DNA from: Tenodera sinensis
Taxonomy: Eukaryota; Arthropoda; Insecta; Mantodea; Mantidae
NCBI GenBank assembly: GCA_030765045.1
Contig: CM060971.1
Span: 121,377,830-121,441,829 of the forward strand
Length of the DNA: 64,000 nucleotides
Direction of reading: 5' to 3'
Below the pieces are notes generated by a model that saw nothing but the letters and a program-made list of their open reading frames with translations, was not told the origin of the DNA and searched no databases. The position numbers and the translations under genes are program-made. Below, one piece after another: positions 14,491 to 27,745 of this stretch (positions within the stretch are counted from its first letter, which is position 1; each line of letters opens with the position of its first letter).

Positions 14491-17400
14491 GATCGTTTTG
14501 ATGGATGTGATGGTTTGATTGTTGTGATGGATGTGATGGATGTGATGGATGTTATGGATGTGATGGTTGTGATGGTTGTGATGGTCGTGATGGATGTGAT
14601 GGATGTGATTGTTTTGATGGTTGTGATGTATGTGATGGCTGTGACTGTTGTGATGGTTGTGATGGATGTGATGGTTGTGATGGATGTGATTTGTTGTGAT
14701 GGTTAAGATGATTGTGATGGATTTGATGGTTGTGATTGTTGTGATGGATGTGATGGTTGTGATGGTTGTGATTGTAGTGATGGATGTGATGCTTGTGATG
14801 GTTGGGATGGCTGTGATCGTTGTGATGGATGTGATGGATATGATTGTTGTGATTGTTGTGATGGTTTTGATGGATGTGAAGGTTGTGATGGATGTGATGG
14901 TTGTGATGGATGTGATGGTTGTGACGGATGTAATTGTTGTGGTGGATGTGATGGTTGTGATGGATGTGATGGTTGTGATGGATGTGATGGTTGTGATGGA
15001 TGTAATGGTTGTGATGGATGTGATGGTTGTGATAGTTGTGATGGATGTGTGGATGTGAAGGATGTGATGGATGTGATGGATGTAATGGTTGTGATTGATG
15101 AGATGGTTTTGATGGATGTGATGGATGTGATGGTCGTGATGGATGTGATGGTTTGGATGGATGTGATGGTTGTGATGTTTGTGATGGATGCGATGGTTGT
15201 GATGGTTGTGATGGATGTGATGGTTGTGATGGATGTGATGGTTTTGATGGATGTGATGGTTGTGGTGGATGTGATGGTTGTGATTGTTGTGATGGTTGTG
15301 ATCGTTGTGATGGATGTGATGGATATGACTCTTATGATTGTTGTGATGGTTGTGATTGTTGTGATGGATGTGATGGATGCGATGGTTGTGATGGATGTGA
15401 TGGTTGTGATGGTTGTGATGTTTGTGATGTTTGTGATGGTTGTGATGGATGTGCTGATTGTGATGGTGGTGATTGTTGTGATGGTTGTGATGGTTGACAT
15501 GGTTGTGATGGATGTGATGTTTGTGATGGATGTGATGGTTGTGATGGATGTGATGGATGTGATGGATGTGATGGTTGTGATGGTTGTGATGGATGTGATG
15601 GATGTGATGGATGTGCTGGTTGTGATGGTTGTGATGGATGTGATGGTTGTGATGGCTGTGATGGATGTGATGGTTGTGATGGTTCTGATGCATGTGATGG
15701 TTGTGATAGATGTGATGGTTGTGATGGCTGTGATGGTTGTGTAGGATGTGATTGTTGTGATGGATGTGATTGTTGTGATGGATGTGATGGTTGTGATTGT
15801 TGTGATTGTTGTGATGGTTATGATGGATGTGATGGTTATGATGGTTGTGATGGATGTGATAGTTTTGATGGTTGTGATGGTTGTGATTGTTGTGATGGTT
15901 GTGATGGATGTGATGGTTGTGATGGTTGTGATTTTTGTGATGGATGTGATGGATATGACTGTTATGATTGTTGTGATGGTTGTGATTGTTGTGATGGATG
16001 TGATGGTTGTGATGGATGTGATGGAAGTGATGGTTTTGATGGATGTGATGGTTGTGATGTATGTTTGAGATGGATATGATGGATGTGATGGTTGTGATGG
16101 ATGTGATGGTTGTGATGGATGTGATGGTTGTGATGGCTGTGGTGGTTGTGATGGATGTGATGGTTTTGATGGATGTGATGGTTTTGATGGTTGTGATTGT
16201 TGTGATGGTTGTGATTGATGTGATGTATGTGATGGATGTGATTGTTGTGATGTATGTGATGATTGTGATTGTTGTGATGGTTATGATTCTTGCGATGGTT
16301 GTGATGGATGTGATGGTTGTGATTGTTGTGATGGATGTGATGGTTGTGATGGTCGTAATGGTTGTGATTGTTGTGATGGTTGTAATGGTTGTGATGGATG
16401 TGATGGTTGTGACGGATGTGATGGTTGTGATTGTGTGATGGTTGTGATGGCTGTGATGGATGTGATGGTTGTGATTGTTGTGATGGCTGTGATGGTTGCG
16501 ATGATTGTGATGGATGTGATGGTTGTGATTGTTGTGATGGTTGTGATGGATGTGATGGTTGTGATGGTTGTGATTTTTGTGATGGATGTGATGGATGTGA
16601 TGGTTGTGATGGATGTGATGGTTGTGATTGTTGTGATGGTTGTGATGGATGTGATGCATGTGATGGTTGTGATAGTTGTAATGGACGTGATGAATGTGAT
16701 GGATGTGATTGTTGTGATGGTGGTGATTGTTGTGATTGTTGTGATGGTTGTGATGGCTGTGATGGATGTGATGGTTGTGATGGTTCTGATGCATGTGATG
16801 GTTGTGATGGATGTGATGGTTGCGATTGTTGTGATGGATGTGATTGTTGTGATGGATGTGATGGTCGTTATGGTTGTGATGGTCGTGATTGTTGTGATTG
16901 TTGTGATGGTTTTGATGGATGTGATTGCTGTGATTGTTGTGATTTTTTGATGGTTTTGACGGATATGATGGATGTGATTCTTGTGATGGATGTGATGGTT
17001 GTGATCGTTGTGATGGTTGTGATGGATGTGATGGATGTGATGGTTGTGATTGTTGTGATGGATGTGATTGTTGTGATGGTTGTGATTGTTGTGATTGTTG
17101 TGATGGATGTGATGGTTGTGATCGATGTGATGGATGTGATCGTTGTGATGGATGTGATGGTCGTTATGGTTGTGATGGTCGTGATTGTTGTGTTGGTTGT
17201 CATGGATGTGATTGCTGTGATTGTTGTGGTTGTTTTGATGGTTTTGACGGATGTGATGGATGTGATTCTTGTGATGGATGTGATGGATGTGATGGTTGTG
17301 ATTGTTGTGATGGATGTGATGGATGTGATGGTTGTGATGGATGTGATGGTTATGATTGTGATGATGGATGTGATGGTTGTGATGGATGTGATTGTTGTGA

Positions 17401-20400
17401 TTGTTGTGATGGATTTGATTGTTGTGATGGTTGTGATGGATGTGATTGTTGTAATGGTTTTGATGGATGTGATGGGTATTGATGGATGTGATGGTCGTGA
17501 TGGATGTGATGGTTGTGATGGATGTGATGGTTGTGATGAATGTGATGGTTGTGATAGTTGTGATGGATGTGAAGGGTGTGATGGATGTGATGGTTGTGAT
17601 TGATGTGATGGATGTGATGGTTGTGATTGATGTGATGGTTTTGATGGATGTGATGGATGTGATGGTCGTGATGGATGTGATGGAAGTGATGGTTTTGATG
17701 GATGTGATGGTTGTGATGTGTGTGATGGATGTGATGGATGTGATGGTTGTCATGGTTGTGATGGTTGTGATGGATGTGATGGTTGTGATGGATGTGATGG
17801 TTGTGATGGATGTGATGGTTGTGGTGGATGTGATGGTTGTGATGGTTGTGATTGTTGTGATGGTTGTGATAGCTGTGATGGCTGTGATGGTTGTGATTGT
17901 TGTGATGGTTATGATGGATGTGATGGTTATGATGGTTGTGATGGATGTGATAGTTTTGATGGTTGTGATGGTTGTGATGGATGTGATTGTTGTGATGGTT
18001 GTGATGGTTGTGATCGTTGTGATGGATGTGATGGATATGACTGTTATGATTGTTGTGATGGTTGTGATTGTTGTGATGGATGTGATGGTTGAGATGGATG
18101 TGATGGAAGTGATGGTTTTGATGGATGTGATGGTTGTGATGTTTGTGATGCATATGATGGATGTGATGGTTGTGATGGTTGTGATGGATGTGATGGCTGT
18201 GATGGTTGTGATGTTTGTGATGGTTGTGATGGATGTGATGATTTTGATGGTGGTGATTGTTGTGATGGTTGTGATGGATGTGAAGGTTTTGATGGATGTG
18301 ATGTTTGTGATGGATGTGATGGTTGTGATGGATGTGATGGATGTGATGGTTGTGATGGTTGTGATGGTTGTGATGGGTGTGATGGTTGTGATGGATGTGA
18401 TGGATGTGATGGATGTGATGGATGTCATGGATGTGATGGTTGTGATGGACGTGATGGATGTGATGGATGTGATTGTTGTGATGGTTGTGATCGTGGTGAT
18501 TGTTGTGATTGTTGTGATGGTTGTGATGGCTGTGATGGATGTGATGGTTGTGATGGTTCTGATGCATGTGATGGTTGTGATGGATGTGATGGTTGTGATG
18601 GCTGTGATGGTTGTGATGGTTGGGATGGATGTGATGGATGTGATTGTTGTGATGGATGTGATGGTCGTTATGGTTGTGATGGTCGTGATTGTTGTGATGG
18701 TTGTGATGGATGTGATTGCTGTGATTGTTGTGATTGTTTTGATGGTTTTGACGGATGTGATGAATGTGATGGATGTGATTCTTGTGATGGATGTGATGGT
18801 TGTGATTGTTGTGATGGATGTGATGGATGTGATTGTTGTGATGGATGTGATGGTTGTGATTGTTATGATGGATGTGATGTTTGCTTTGGTTGTGATGGAT
18901 GTGATAGTTGTGATGGATGTGATGGATGTGATCGTTGTGATGGATGTGATGGTTTGATTGTTGTGATGGATGTGATGGTTGTGATTGTTGTGATGTATGT
19001 GATGGATGTGATGGTTGTGTATGTTGTGATGGATGTGATTGTTGTGATGGTCGTGATGGATGTGGTTGTTGTGATGGTTGTCATGGATGTGATGGATGTG
19101 ATAGTTGTGATGGATGTGATGGATGTGATTTGTTGTGATGGTTGTGATGGTTGTGATGGTTGGGATGGTTGTGATCGTTGTGATGGATATGATTGTTGTG
19201 ATGGTTGTGATGGTTGTGATCGATGTGATGGTTGTGATGGATGTGATGGTTGTGATGGATGTGATGGTTGTGACGGATGTGATGGTTGTGATGGATGTGA
19301 TGGATGTGAAGGATGTGATGGATGTGATGGTTGTGATTGATGTGATGGATGTGATGGATGTGATAGTTATGATGGATGTGATGGATGTGAAGGATGTGAT
19401 GGATGTGATGGATGTGATGGTTGTGATGGATGTGATGGTTGTGATGGATGTGATAGTTATGATGGATGTGATGGATGTGAAGGATGTGATGGATGTGATG
19501 GTTGTGATTGATGTGATAGTTATGATGGATGTGATGGATGTGATAGTTATGATGGTTGTGATGGATGTGATAGTTATGATGGTTGTGATGGATGTGATAG
19601 TTATGATGGATGTGATGGATGTGATGGTTGTGATGGATGTGATGGTTGTGATGGATGTGATAGTTATGATGGATGTGATGGATGTGAAGGATGTGATGGA
19701 TGTGATGGTTGTGATGGATGTGATAGTTATGATGGATGTGATGGATGTGAAGGATGTGATGGATGTGATGGTTGTGATTGATGTGATGGATGTGATGGAT
19801 GTGATGGTTGTGATGGATGTGATGGTTTTGATGGATGTGATGGTTGTGATGGATGTGATGGTTTTGATGGTTGTGATTGTTGTGATGGTTGTGATTGATG
19901 TGATGGATGTCATGGATCTGATTGTTGTGATGTATGTGATGATTGTGATTGTTGTGATGGTTATGATTCTTGTGATGGTTGTGATTGTTGTGATGTATGT
20001 GATGATTGTGATTGTTGTGAAAGTTATGATTCTTGTGATGGTTGTGATGGATGTGATGGTTGTGATTGTGTGATGGTTGTGATGGCTGTGATGAATGTGA
20101 TGGATGTGATGGTTGTGATTGTTGTGATGGTTGTGATGGCTGTGATGGAGGTGATGGTTGTGATGGATGTGATGGTTGTGATTGTGTGATGGCTGTGATG
20201 GCTGTGATGGATGTGATGGTTGTGATGGATGTGATGGTTGTGATGGTTGTGATGGCTGTGATGGTTGCGATGATTGTGATGGATGTGATGGTTGTGATTG
20301 TTGTGATGGTTGTGATGGCTGTGATGGATGTGATGGTTGTGATGGATGTGATGGTTGTGATGGATGTGATGGTTCTGATGGATGTGATGGTTGTGATTGT

Positions 20401-23011
20401 TGTGATGGTGGTGATGGATGTGATGGATGTGATGGATGTGATGGATGTCATGGATGTGATGGTTGTGATGGTTGCGATGATTGTGATGGATGTGATGGTT
20501 GTGATTGTTGTGATGGTTGTGATGGTTGTGATTTTTGTGATGGATGTGATGGATGTGATGGTTGTGATGGATGTGATGGTTCTGATGGATGTGATGGTTG
20601 TGATTGTTGTGATGGTGGTGATGGATGTGATGGATGTGATGGATGTGATGGATGTCATGGATGTGATGGTTGAGATGGACGTGATGGATGTGATGGATGT
20701 GATTGTTGTGATGGTTGTGATCGTGGTGATTGTTGTGATTGTTGTGATGGTTGTGATGGATGTGATGGTTTTGATGGTTGTGATTGTTGTGATGGTTGTG
20801 ATTGATGTGATGGATGTCATGGATGTGATTGTTGTGATGTATGTGATGATTGTGATTGTTGTGATGGTTATGATTCTTGTGATGGTTGTGATTGTTGTGA
20901 TGTATGTGATGATTGTAATTGTTGTGATGGTTATGATTCTTGAGATGGTTGTGATGGATGTGATGGTTGTGATTGTGCGATGGTTGTGATGGCTGTGATG
21001 GATGTGATGGTTGTGATGGTTGTGATGGCTATGATGGTTGTAATTGTTGTGATGGCTGTGATGGTTGCGATGATTGTGATGGATGTGATGGTTGTGATTG
21101 TTGTGATGGATGTGATGGTTGTGATGGATATGATGGTTGTGATTGTGTGATGGTTGTGATGGCTGTGATGGATGTGATGGTTGTGATGGTTGTGATGGCT
21201 ATGATGGTTGTAATTGTTGTGATGGCTGTGATAGTTGCGATGATTGTGATGGATGTGATGGTTGTGATTGTTGTGATGGTTGTGATGGTTGTGATTTTTG
21301 TGATGGATGTGATGGTTCTGATGGATGTGATGGTTGTGATGTTGTGATTGTGGTGATGGATGTGATGGATGTGATGGATGTGATGGATGTGATGGATGTC
21401 ATGGATGTGATGGTTGTGATGGACGTGATGGATGTGATGGATGTGATTGTTGTGATGGTGGTGATTGTTGTGATTGTTGTGATGGTTGTGATGGCTGTGA
21501 TGGATGTGATGGTTGTGATGGTTCTGATGCATGTGATGGTTGTGATGGATGTGATGGTTGTGATGGCTGTGATGGTTGTGATGGTTGGGATGGATGTGAT
21601 GGATGTGATTGTTGTGATGGATGTGATGGTCGTTATGGTTGTGATGGTCGTGATTGTTGTGATGGTTGTGATGGATGTGATTGTTGTGATTGTTGTGATT
21701 GTTTTGATGGTTTTGACGGATGTGATGAATGTGATGGATGTGATTCTTGTGATGGATGTGATGGTTGTGATTGTTGTGATGGATGTGATGGATGTGATTG
21801 TTGTGATGGATGTGATGGTTGTGATTGTTATGATGGATGTGATGTTTGCTTTGGTTGTGATGGATGTGATAGTTGTGATGGATGTGATCGTTGTGATGGA
21901 TGTGATGGTTTGATTGTTGTGATGGATGTGATGGTTGTGATTGTTGTGATGTATGTGATGGATGTGATGGTTATGTATGTTGTGATGGATGTGATTGTTG
22001 TGATGGTTGTGATGGATGTGGTTGTTGTGATGGTTGTCATGGATGTGATGGATGTGATAGTTGTGATGGATGTAATTTGTTGTGATGGTTGTGATGGATG
22101 TGATGGTTGTGGTTGTTGTGATGGATGTGATGGTTGTGATTGTAGTGATGGATGTGATGGTTGTGATGGTTGGGATGGTTGTGATCGTTGTGATGGATGT
22201 GATGGATATGATTGTTGTGATGGTTGTGATGGTTGTGATCGATGTGAAGGTTGTGATGGATGTGATGGTTGTGATGGATGTGATGGTTGTGATTGTAGTG
22301 ATGGATGTGATGGTTGTGATGGTTGGGATGGTTGTGATCGTTGTGATGGATGTGATGGATATGATTGTTGTGATGGTTGTGATGGTTGTGATCGATGTGA
22401 TGGTTGTGATGGATGTGATGGTTGTGATGGATGTGATGGATGTGATGGTTGTGATGGATGTGATAGTTGTGATGGATGTGATGGATGTGAAGGATGTGAT
22501 GGATGTGATGGTTGTGATTGATGTGATGGATGTGATGGATGTGATGGTTGTGATGGATGTGATGGTTTTGATGGATGTGATGGATGTAATGGTCGTGATG
22601 GATGTGATGGAAGTGATGGTTTTGATGGATGTGATGGTTGTGATGTTTGTGATGGATGTGATGGATGTGATGGTTGTGATGGTTGTGATGGTTGTGATGG
22701 ATGTGATGGATGTGATGGTCGTTATGGTTGTGATGGTCGTGATTGTTGTGATGGATGTGATTGCTGTGATTGTTGTGATTGTTGTGATTGTTTTGATGGT
22801 TTTGACGGATGTGATGAATGTGATTCTTGTGATGGATGTGATGGATGTGATGGTTGTGATTGTTGTGATGGATGTGATGGATGTGATGGTTGTGATGGAT
22901 GTGATGGTTGTGATTGTGATGATGGATGTGATGGTTGTGATGGATGTGATGGATGTGATTGTTGTGATTGTTGTGATGGATGTGATTGTTGTGATGGTTG
23001 TGATTGTTTGT
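14491..23011 (+). repeat. Heterogeneous L-type stretch with many local duplications
   Basis: After a unit start at 14491, about 100 bp that belongs to the middle of the unit (14535-14635, matching 12713-12815) is spliced into the leader before the GTGATGGCTGTGACTG block at 14630. The remainder has truncated units and several short duplications: a 27/63-bp amplification at 19290-19790, 63-bp doublets at 19962/20025 and 20869/20932, and repeats offset by 207 bp (20265/20472), 170 bp (21027/21197) and 153 bp (22138/22291). Nearly all offsets are multiples of 9, or 1-2 bp short where 8-bp monomers intervene. No gene is visible. Confidence 0.7.
19290..19790 (+). repeat. Local 27/63-bp amplification
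   Basis: The monomer pair TGTGATAGT-TATGATGGW occurs eight times, at about 19362, 19452, 19515, 19542, 19569, 19596, 19659 and 19722. The spacings are 90, 63, 27, 27, 27, 63 and 63 bp. A companion monomer TGTGAAGGA lies at 19308, 19389, 19479, 19686 and 19749. This is a nested mini-HOR of three and seven monomers inside the array, absent from other L units except for isolated TATGATGG pairs. Confidence 0.85.
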
Positions 23012-25384
23012 GATGGATGTGACGGTTGTGTTGGATGTGATGGATGTGATCGTTGTGATGGATGTGATGGTTTGATTGTTGTGATGGATGTGATGGTTGT
23101 GATGGATGTGATGGTTGTGATTGTTCTGATGGATGTGATTGTTGTGCTGGTTGTGATTGTGGTGATGGATGTGATGGTTGTGATTGTTGTGATTGTTGTG
23201 ATGGATGTGATATATGGGATGGTTTTGATGGATGTGATGGATGTGATAGTTGAGATGGATGTGATGGTTGTGATGGATGTGATTTGTTGTGATGGTTGTG
23301 ATAGTTTTGATGGATGTGATGGTTGTGATTGTTGTGATTGATGTGATGGTTGTGATGGTTGTGATGGTTGGGATGGTTGTGATCGTTGTGATGGATGTGA
23401 TTGTTGTGATTGTTGTGATGGATGTGATGGTTGTGATGGATGTGATGGTTGTGATGGATGTGATGGTTGTGATGGATGTGATGGTTGTGATAGTTGTGAT
23501 GGATGTGATGGATGTGAAGGGTGTGATGGATGTGATGGTTTTGATGGATGTGATGGATGTGATGGTTGTGATTGATGTGATGGTGTTGATGGATGTGATG
23601 GATGTGATGGTCGTGATGGATGTGATGGAAGTGATGGTTTTGATGGATGTGATGGTTGTGATGTTTGTGATTAATGTGATGGATGTGATGGTTGTGATGG
23701 TTGTGATGGATGTGATGGTTTTGATGGATGTGATGGTTGTGGTGGATGTGATGGTTGTGATGGTTGTGATTGTTGTGATTGTTGTAATGGTTGTGATTGT
23801 TTTGATTGTTGTGATGGCCGTGATCGTTGTGATGGATATGATGGTTTTGATGATTGTGATGGTTGTGATTGTTGTGATGGTTGTGATGGTTGTGATGGAT
23901 GTGATTGTTGTGATGGTTGTGATGGGTGTGATCGTTGTGATGGATGTGATGGATATGACTTATGATTATTGTGATGGTTGTGATTGTTGTGATGGATGTG
24001 ATGGTTGTGATGGATGTGATGGTTGTGATGGTTGTGATGTTTGTGATGGTTGTGATGGATGTGCTGATTGTGATGGTGGTGATTGTTGTGATGGTTGTGA
24101 TGGATGTGATGGTTGTGATGGATGTGATGGATGTGATGGTTTTGATGGTTGTCATGGTTGTGATGGATGTGATGGATGTGCTTGTTGTGATGGTTGTGAT
24201 GGATGTGATGGTTGCGATGGTTGTGATGGCTGTGATGGATGTGATGGTTGTGCTGGTTCTGATGCATGTGATGGTTGTGATAGATGTGATGGTTGTGATG
24301 GCTGTGATGGTTGTGATGGATGTGATTGTTGTGATGGATGTGATTGTTGTGATGGATGTGATGGTTGTGATTGTTGTGATTGTTGTGATGGCTGTGATGG
24401 ATGTGATGGTTGTGATGGATGTGATCGTTGTGATGGCTGTGATGGATGTGATGGATGTGATGGTTTTGATGGATGTGATGGTTGTGATGTTTGTGATGGA
24501 TGTGATGGTTGAGATGGTTGTGATGGTTGTGATGGTTGTGATGCATGTGATGGATGTGATTGTTGTGATGTATGTGATGATTGTGATTGTTGTGATGGTT
24601 ATGATTCTTGTGATGGTTGTGATGGTTGTGATGGATGTGATGGTTGTGATGGATGTGATGGTTGTGATGGTTGTAATGGTTCTGATTGTTGTAATTGTTG
24701 TGATGGTTGTAATGGTTGTGATGGATGTGATGGTTGTGACGGATGTGATATTTGTGATTGTGTGATGGCTGTGATGGCTGTGATGGATGTGAAGGTTGTG
24801 ATGGATGTGATGGTTGTGATTGTTGTGATGGCTGTGATGGTTGCGATGATTGTGATGGATGTGATGGTTGTGATTGTTGTGATGGTTGTGATGGCTGTGA
24901 GGGATGTGATGGTTGTGATGGTTGTGATTTTTGTGATGGATGTGATGGTTGTGATGGCTGTGATGGATGTGATGGTTGTGATGGTTCTGATGCATGTGAT
25001 GGTTGTGTTGGATGTGATGGTTGTGATGGCTGTGATTGTTGTGATGGATGTGATGGATGTGATTGTTGTGATGGATGTGATGGTCGTTATGGTTGTGATG
25101 GTCGTGATTGTTGTGATTGTTGTGATGGTTGTGATGGATGTGATTGCTGTGATTGTTGTGATTGCTTTGATGGTTATCACGGATGTGATGGATGTGATTC
25201 TTGTGATGGATGTGATGGATGTGATGGTTGTGATTGTTGTGATGGATGTGATGGTTGTGATGGATGTGATGGTTGTGATTTATATGATGGATGTGATCGT
25301 TGTGATGGTTGTGATGGATGTGATGGTTGTGATTGTTGTGATGGATGTGATTGTTGTGATGGTTGTGATTGTTGTGATGGATGT
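23012..25384 (+). repeat. L-type tandem duplication, copy A1 (about 2.37 kb)
   Basis: This is the first member of an almost perfect tandem pair. From GACGGTTGTG (23021) to about 25380 it matches copy A2. The offset is 2373 bp at the start and 2364 bp after one 9-bp monomer (near 23190) that A2 lacks. The only substitution I saw downstream is T at 25093 versus G at 27457. Private markers shared by both copies include GATATATGGG and GATGGCCGTGATCG (23815 and 26179), the latter carrying the only two GGCC sites I noticed in the window. Confidence 0.9.
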
Positions 25385-27745
25385 GATGGATGTGACGGTT
25401 GTGTTGGATGTGATGGATGTGATCGTTGTGATGGATGTGATGGTTTGATTGTTGTGATGGATGTGATGGTTGTGATGGATGTGATGGTTGTGATTGTTCT
25501 GATGGATGTGATTGTTGTGCTGGTTGTGATTGTGGTGATGGATGTGATGGTTGTGATTGTTGTGATGGATGTGATATATGGGATGGTTTTGATGGATGTG
25601 ATGGATGTGATAGTTGAGATGGATGTGATGGTTGTGATGGATGTGATTTGTTGTGATGGTTGTGATAGTTTTGATGGATGTGATGGTTGTGATTGTTGTG
25701 ATTGATGTGATGGTTGTGATGGTTGTGATGGTTGGGATGGTTGTGATCGTTGTGATGGATGTGATTGTTGTGATTGTTGTGATGGATGTGATGGTTGTGA
25801 TGGATGTGATGGTTGTGATGGATGTGATGGTTGTGATGGATGTGATGGTTGTGATAGTTGTGATGGATGTGATGGATGTGAAGGGTGTGATGGATGTGAT
25901 GGTTTTGATGGATGTGATGGATGTGATGGTTGTGATTGATGTGATGGTGTTGATGGATGTGATGGATGTGATGGTCGTGATGGATGTGATGGAAGTGATG
26001 GTTTTGATGGATGTGATGGTTGTGATGTTTGTGATTAATGTGATGGATGTGATGGTTGTGATGGTTGTGATGGATGTGATGGTTTTGATGGATGTGATGG
26101 TTGTGGTGGATGTGATGGTTGTGATGGTTGTGATTGTTGTGATTGTTGTAATGGTTGTGATTGTTTTGATTGTTGTGATGGCCGTGATCGTTGTGATGGA
26201 TATGATGGTTTTGATGATTGTGATGGTTGTGATTGTTGTGATGGTTGTGATGGTTGTGATGGATGTGATTGTTGTGATGGTTGTGATGGGTGTGATCGTT
26301 GTGATGGATGTGATGGATATGACTTATGATTATTGTGATGGTTGTGATTGTTGTGATGGATGTGATGGTTGTGATGGATGTGATGGTTGTGATGGTTGTG
26401 ATGTTTGTGATGGTTGTGATGGATGTGCTGATTGTGATGGTGGTGATTGTTGTGATGGTTGTGATGGATGTGATGGTTGTGATGGATGTGATGGATGTGA
26501 TGGTTTTGATGGTTGTCATGGTTGTGATGGATGTGATGGATGTGCTTGTTGTGATGGTTGTGATGGATGTGATGGTTGCGATGGTTGTGATGGCTGTGAT
26601 GGATGTGATGGTTGTGCTGGTTCTGATGCATGTGATGGTTGTGATAGATGTGATGGTTGTGATGGCTGTGATGGTTGTGATGGATGTGATTGTTGTGATG
26701 GATGTGATTGTTGTGATGGATGTGATGGTTGTGATTGTTGTGATTGTTGTGATGGCTGTGATGGATGTGATGGTTGTGATGGATGTGATCGTTGTGATGG
26801 CTGTGATGGATGTGATGGATGTGATGGTTTTGATGGATGTGATGGTTGTGATGTTTGTGATGGATGTGATGGTTGAGATGGTTGTGATGGTTGTGATGGT
26901 TGTGATGCATGTGATGGATGTGATTGTTGTGATGTATGTGATGATTGTGATTGTTGTGATGGTTATGATTCTTGTGATGGTTGTGATGGTTGTGATGGAT
27001 GTGATGGTTGTGATGGATGTGATGGTTGTGATGGTTGTAATGGTTCTGATTGTTGTAATTGTTGTGATGGTTGTAATGGTTGTGATGGATGTGATGGTTG
27101 TGACGGATGTGATATTTGTGATTGTGTGATGGCTGTGATGGCTGTGATGGATGTGAAGGTTGTGATGGATGTGATGGTTGTGATTGTTGTGATGGCTGTG
27201 ATGGTTGCGATGATTGTGATGGATGTGATGGTTGTGATTGTTGTGATGGTTGTGATGGCTGTGAGGGATGTGATGGTTGTGATGGTTGTGATTTTTGTGA
27301 TGGATGTGATGGTTGTGATGGCTGTGATGGATGTGATGGTTGTGATGGTTCTGATGCATGTGATGGTTGTGTTGGATGTGATGGTTGTGATGGCTGTGAT
27401 TGTTGTGATGGATGTGATGGATGTGATTGTTGTGATGGATGTGATGGTCGTTATGGGTGTGATGGTCGTGATTGTTGTGATTGTTGTGATGGTTGTGATG
27501 GATGTGATTGCTGTGATTGTTGTGATTGCTTTGATGGTTATCACGGATGTGATGGATGTGATTCTTGTGATGGATGTGATGGATGTGATGGTTGTGATTG
27601 TTGTGATGGATGTGATGGTTGTGATGGATGTGATGGTTGTGATTTATATGATGGATGTGATCGTTGTGATGGTTGTGATGGATGTGATGGTTGTGATTGT
27701 TGTGATGGATGTGATTGTTGTGATGGTTGTGATTGTTGTGATGGA
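25385..27745 (+). repeat. L-type tandem duplication, copy A2 (about 2.36 kb)
   Basis: This is the second member of the pair and directly abuts A1. It ends near 27745, where the variant order switches from the A-type GACGGTTGTGTTGG junction to GGTTGTGATCGATG. It carries the private substitution that makes TTATGGGTG at 27451-27459. Near-identity over more than 2 kb of a fast-changing repeat implies a very recent duplication or gene conversion, or else an assembly duplication. Confidence 0.9.
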
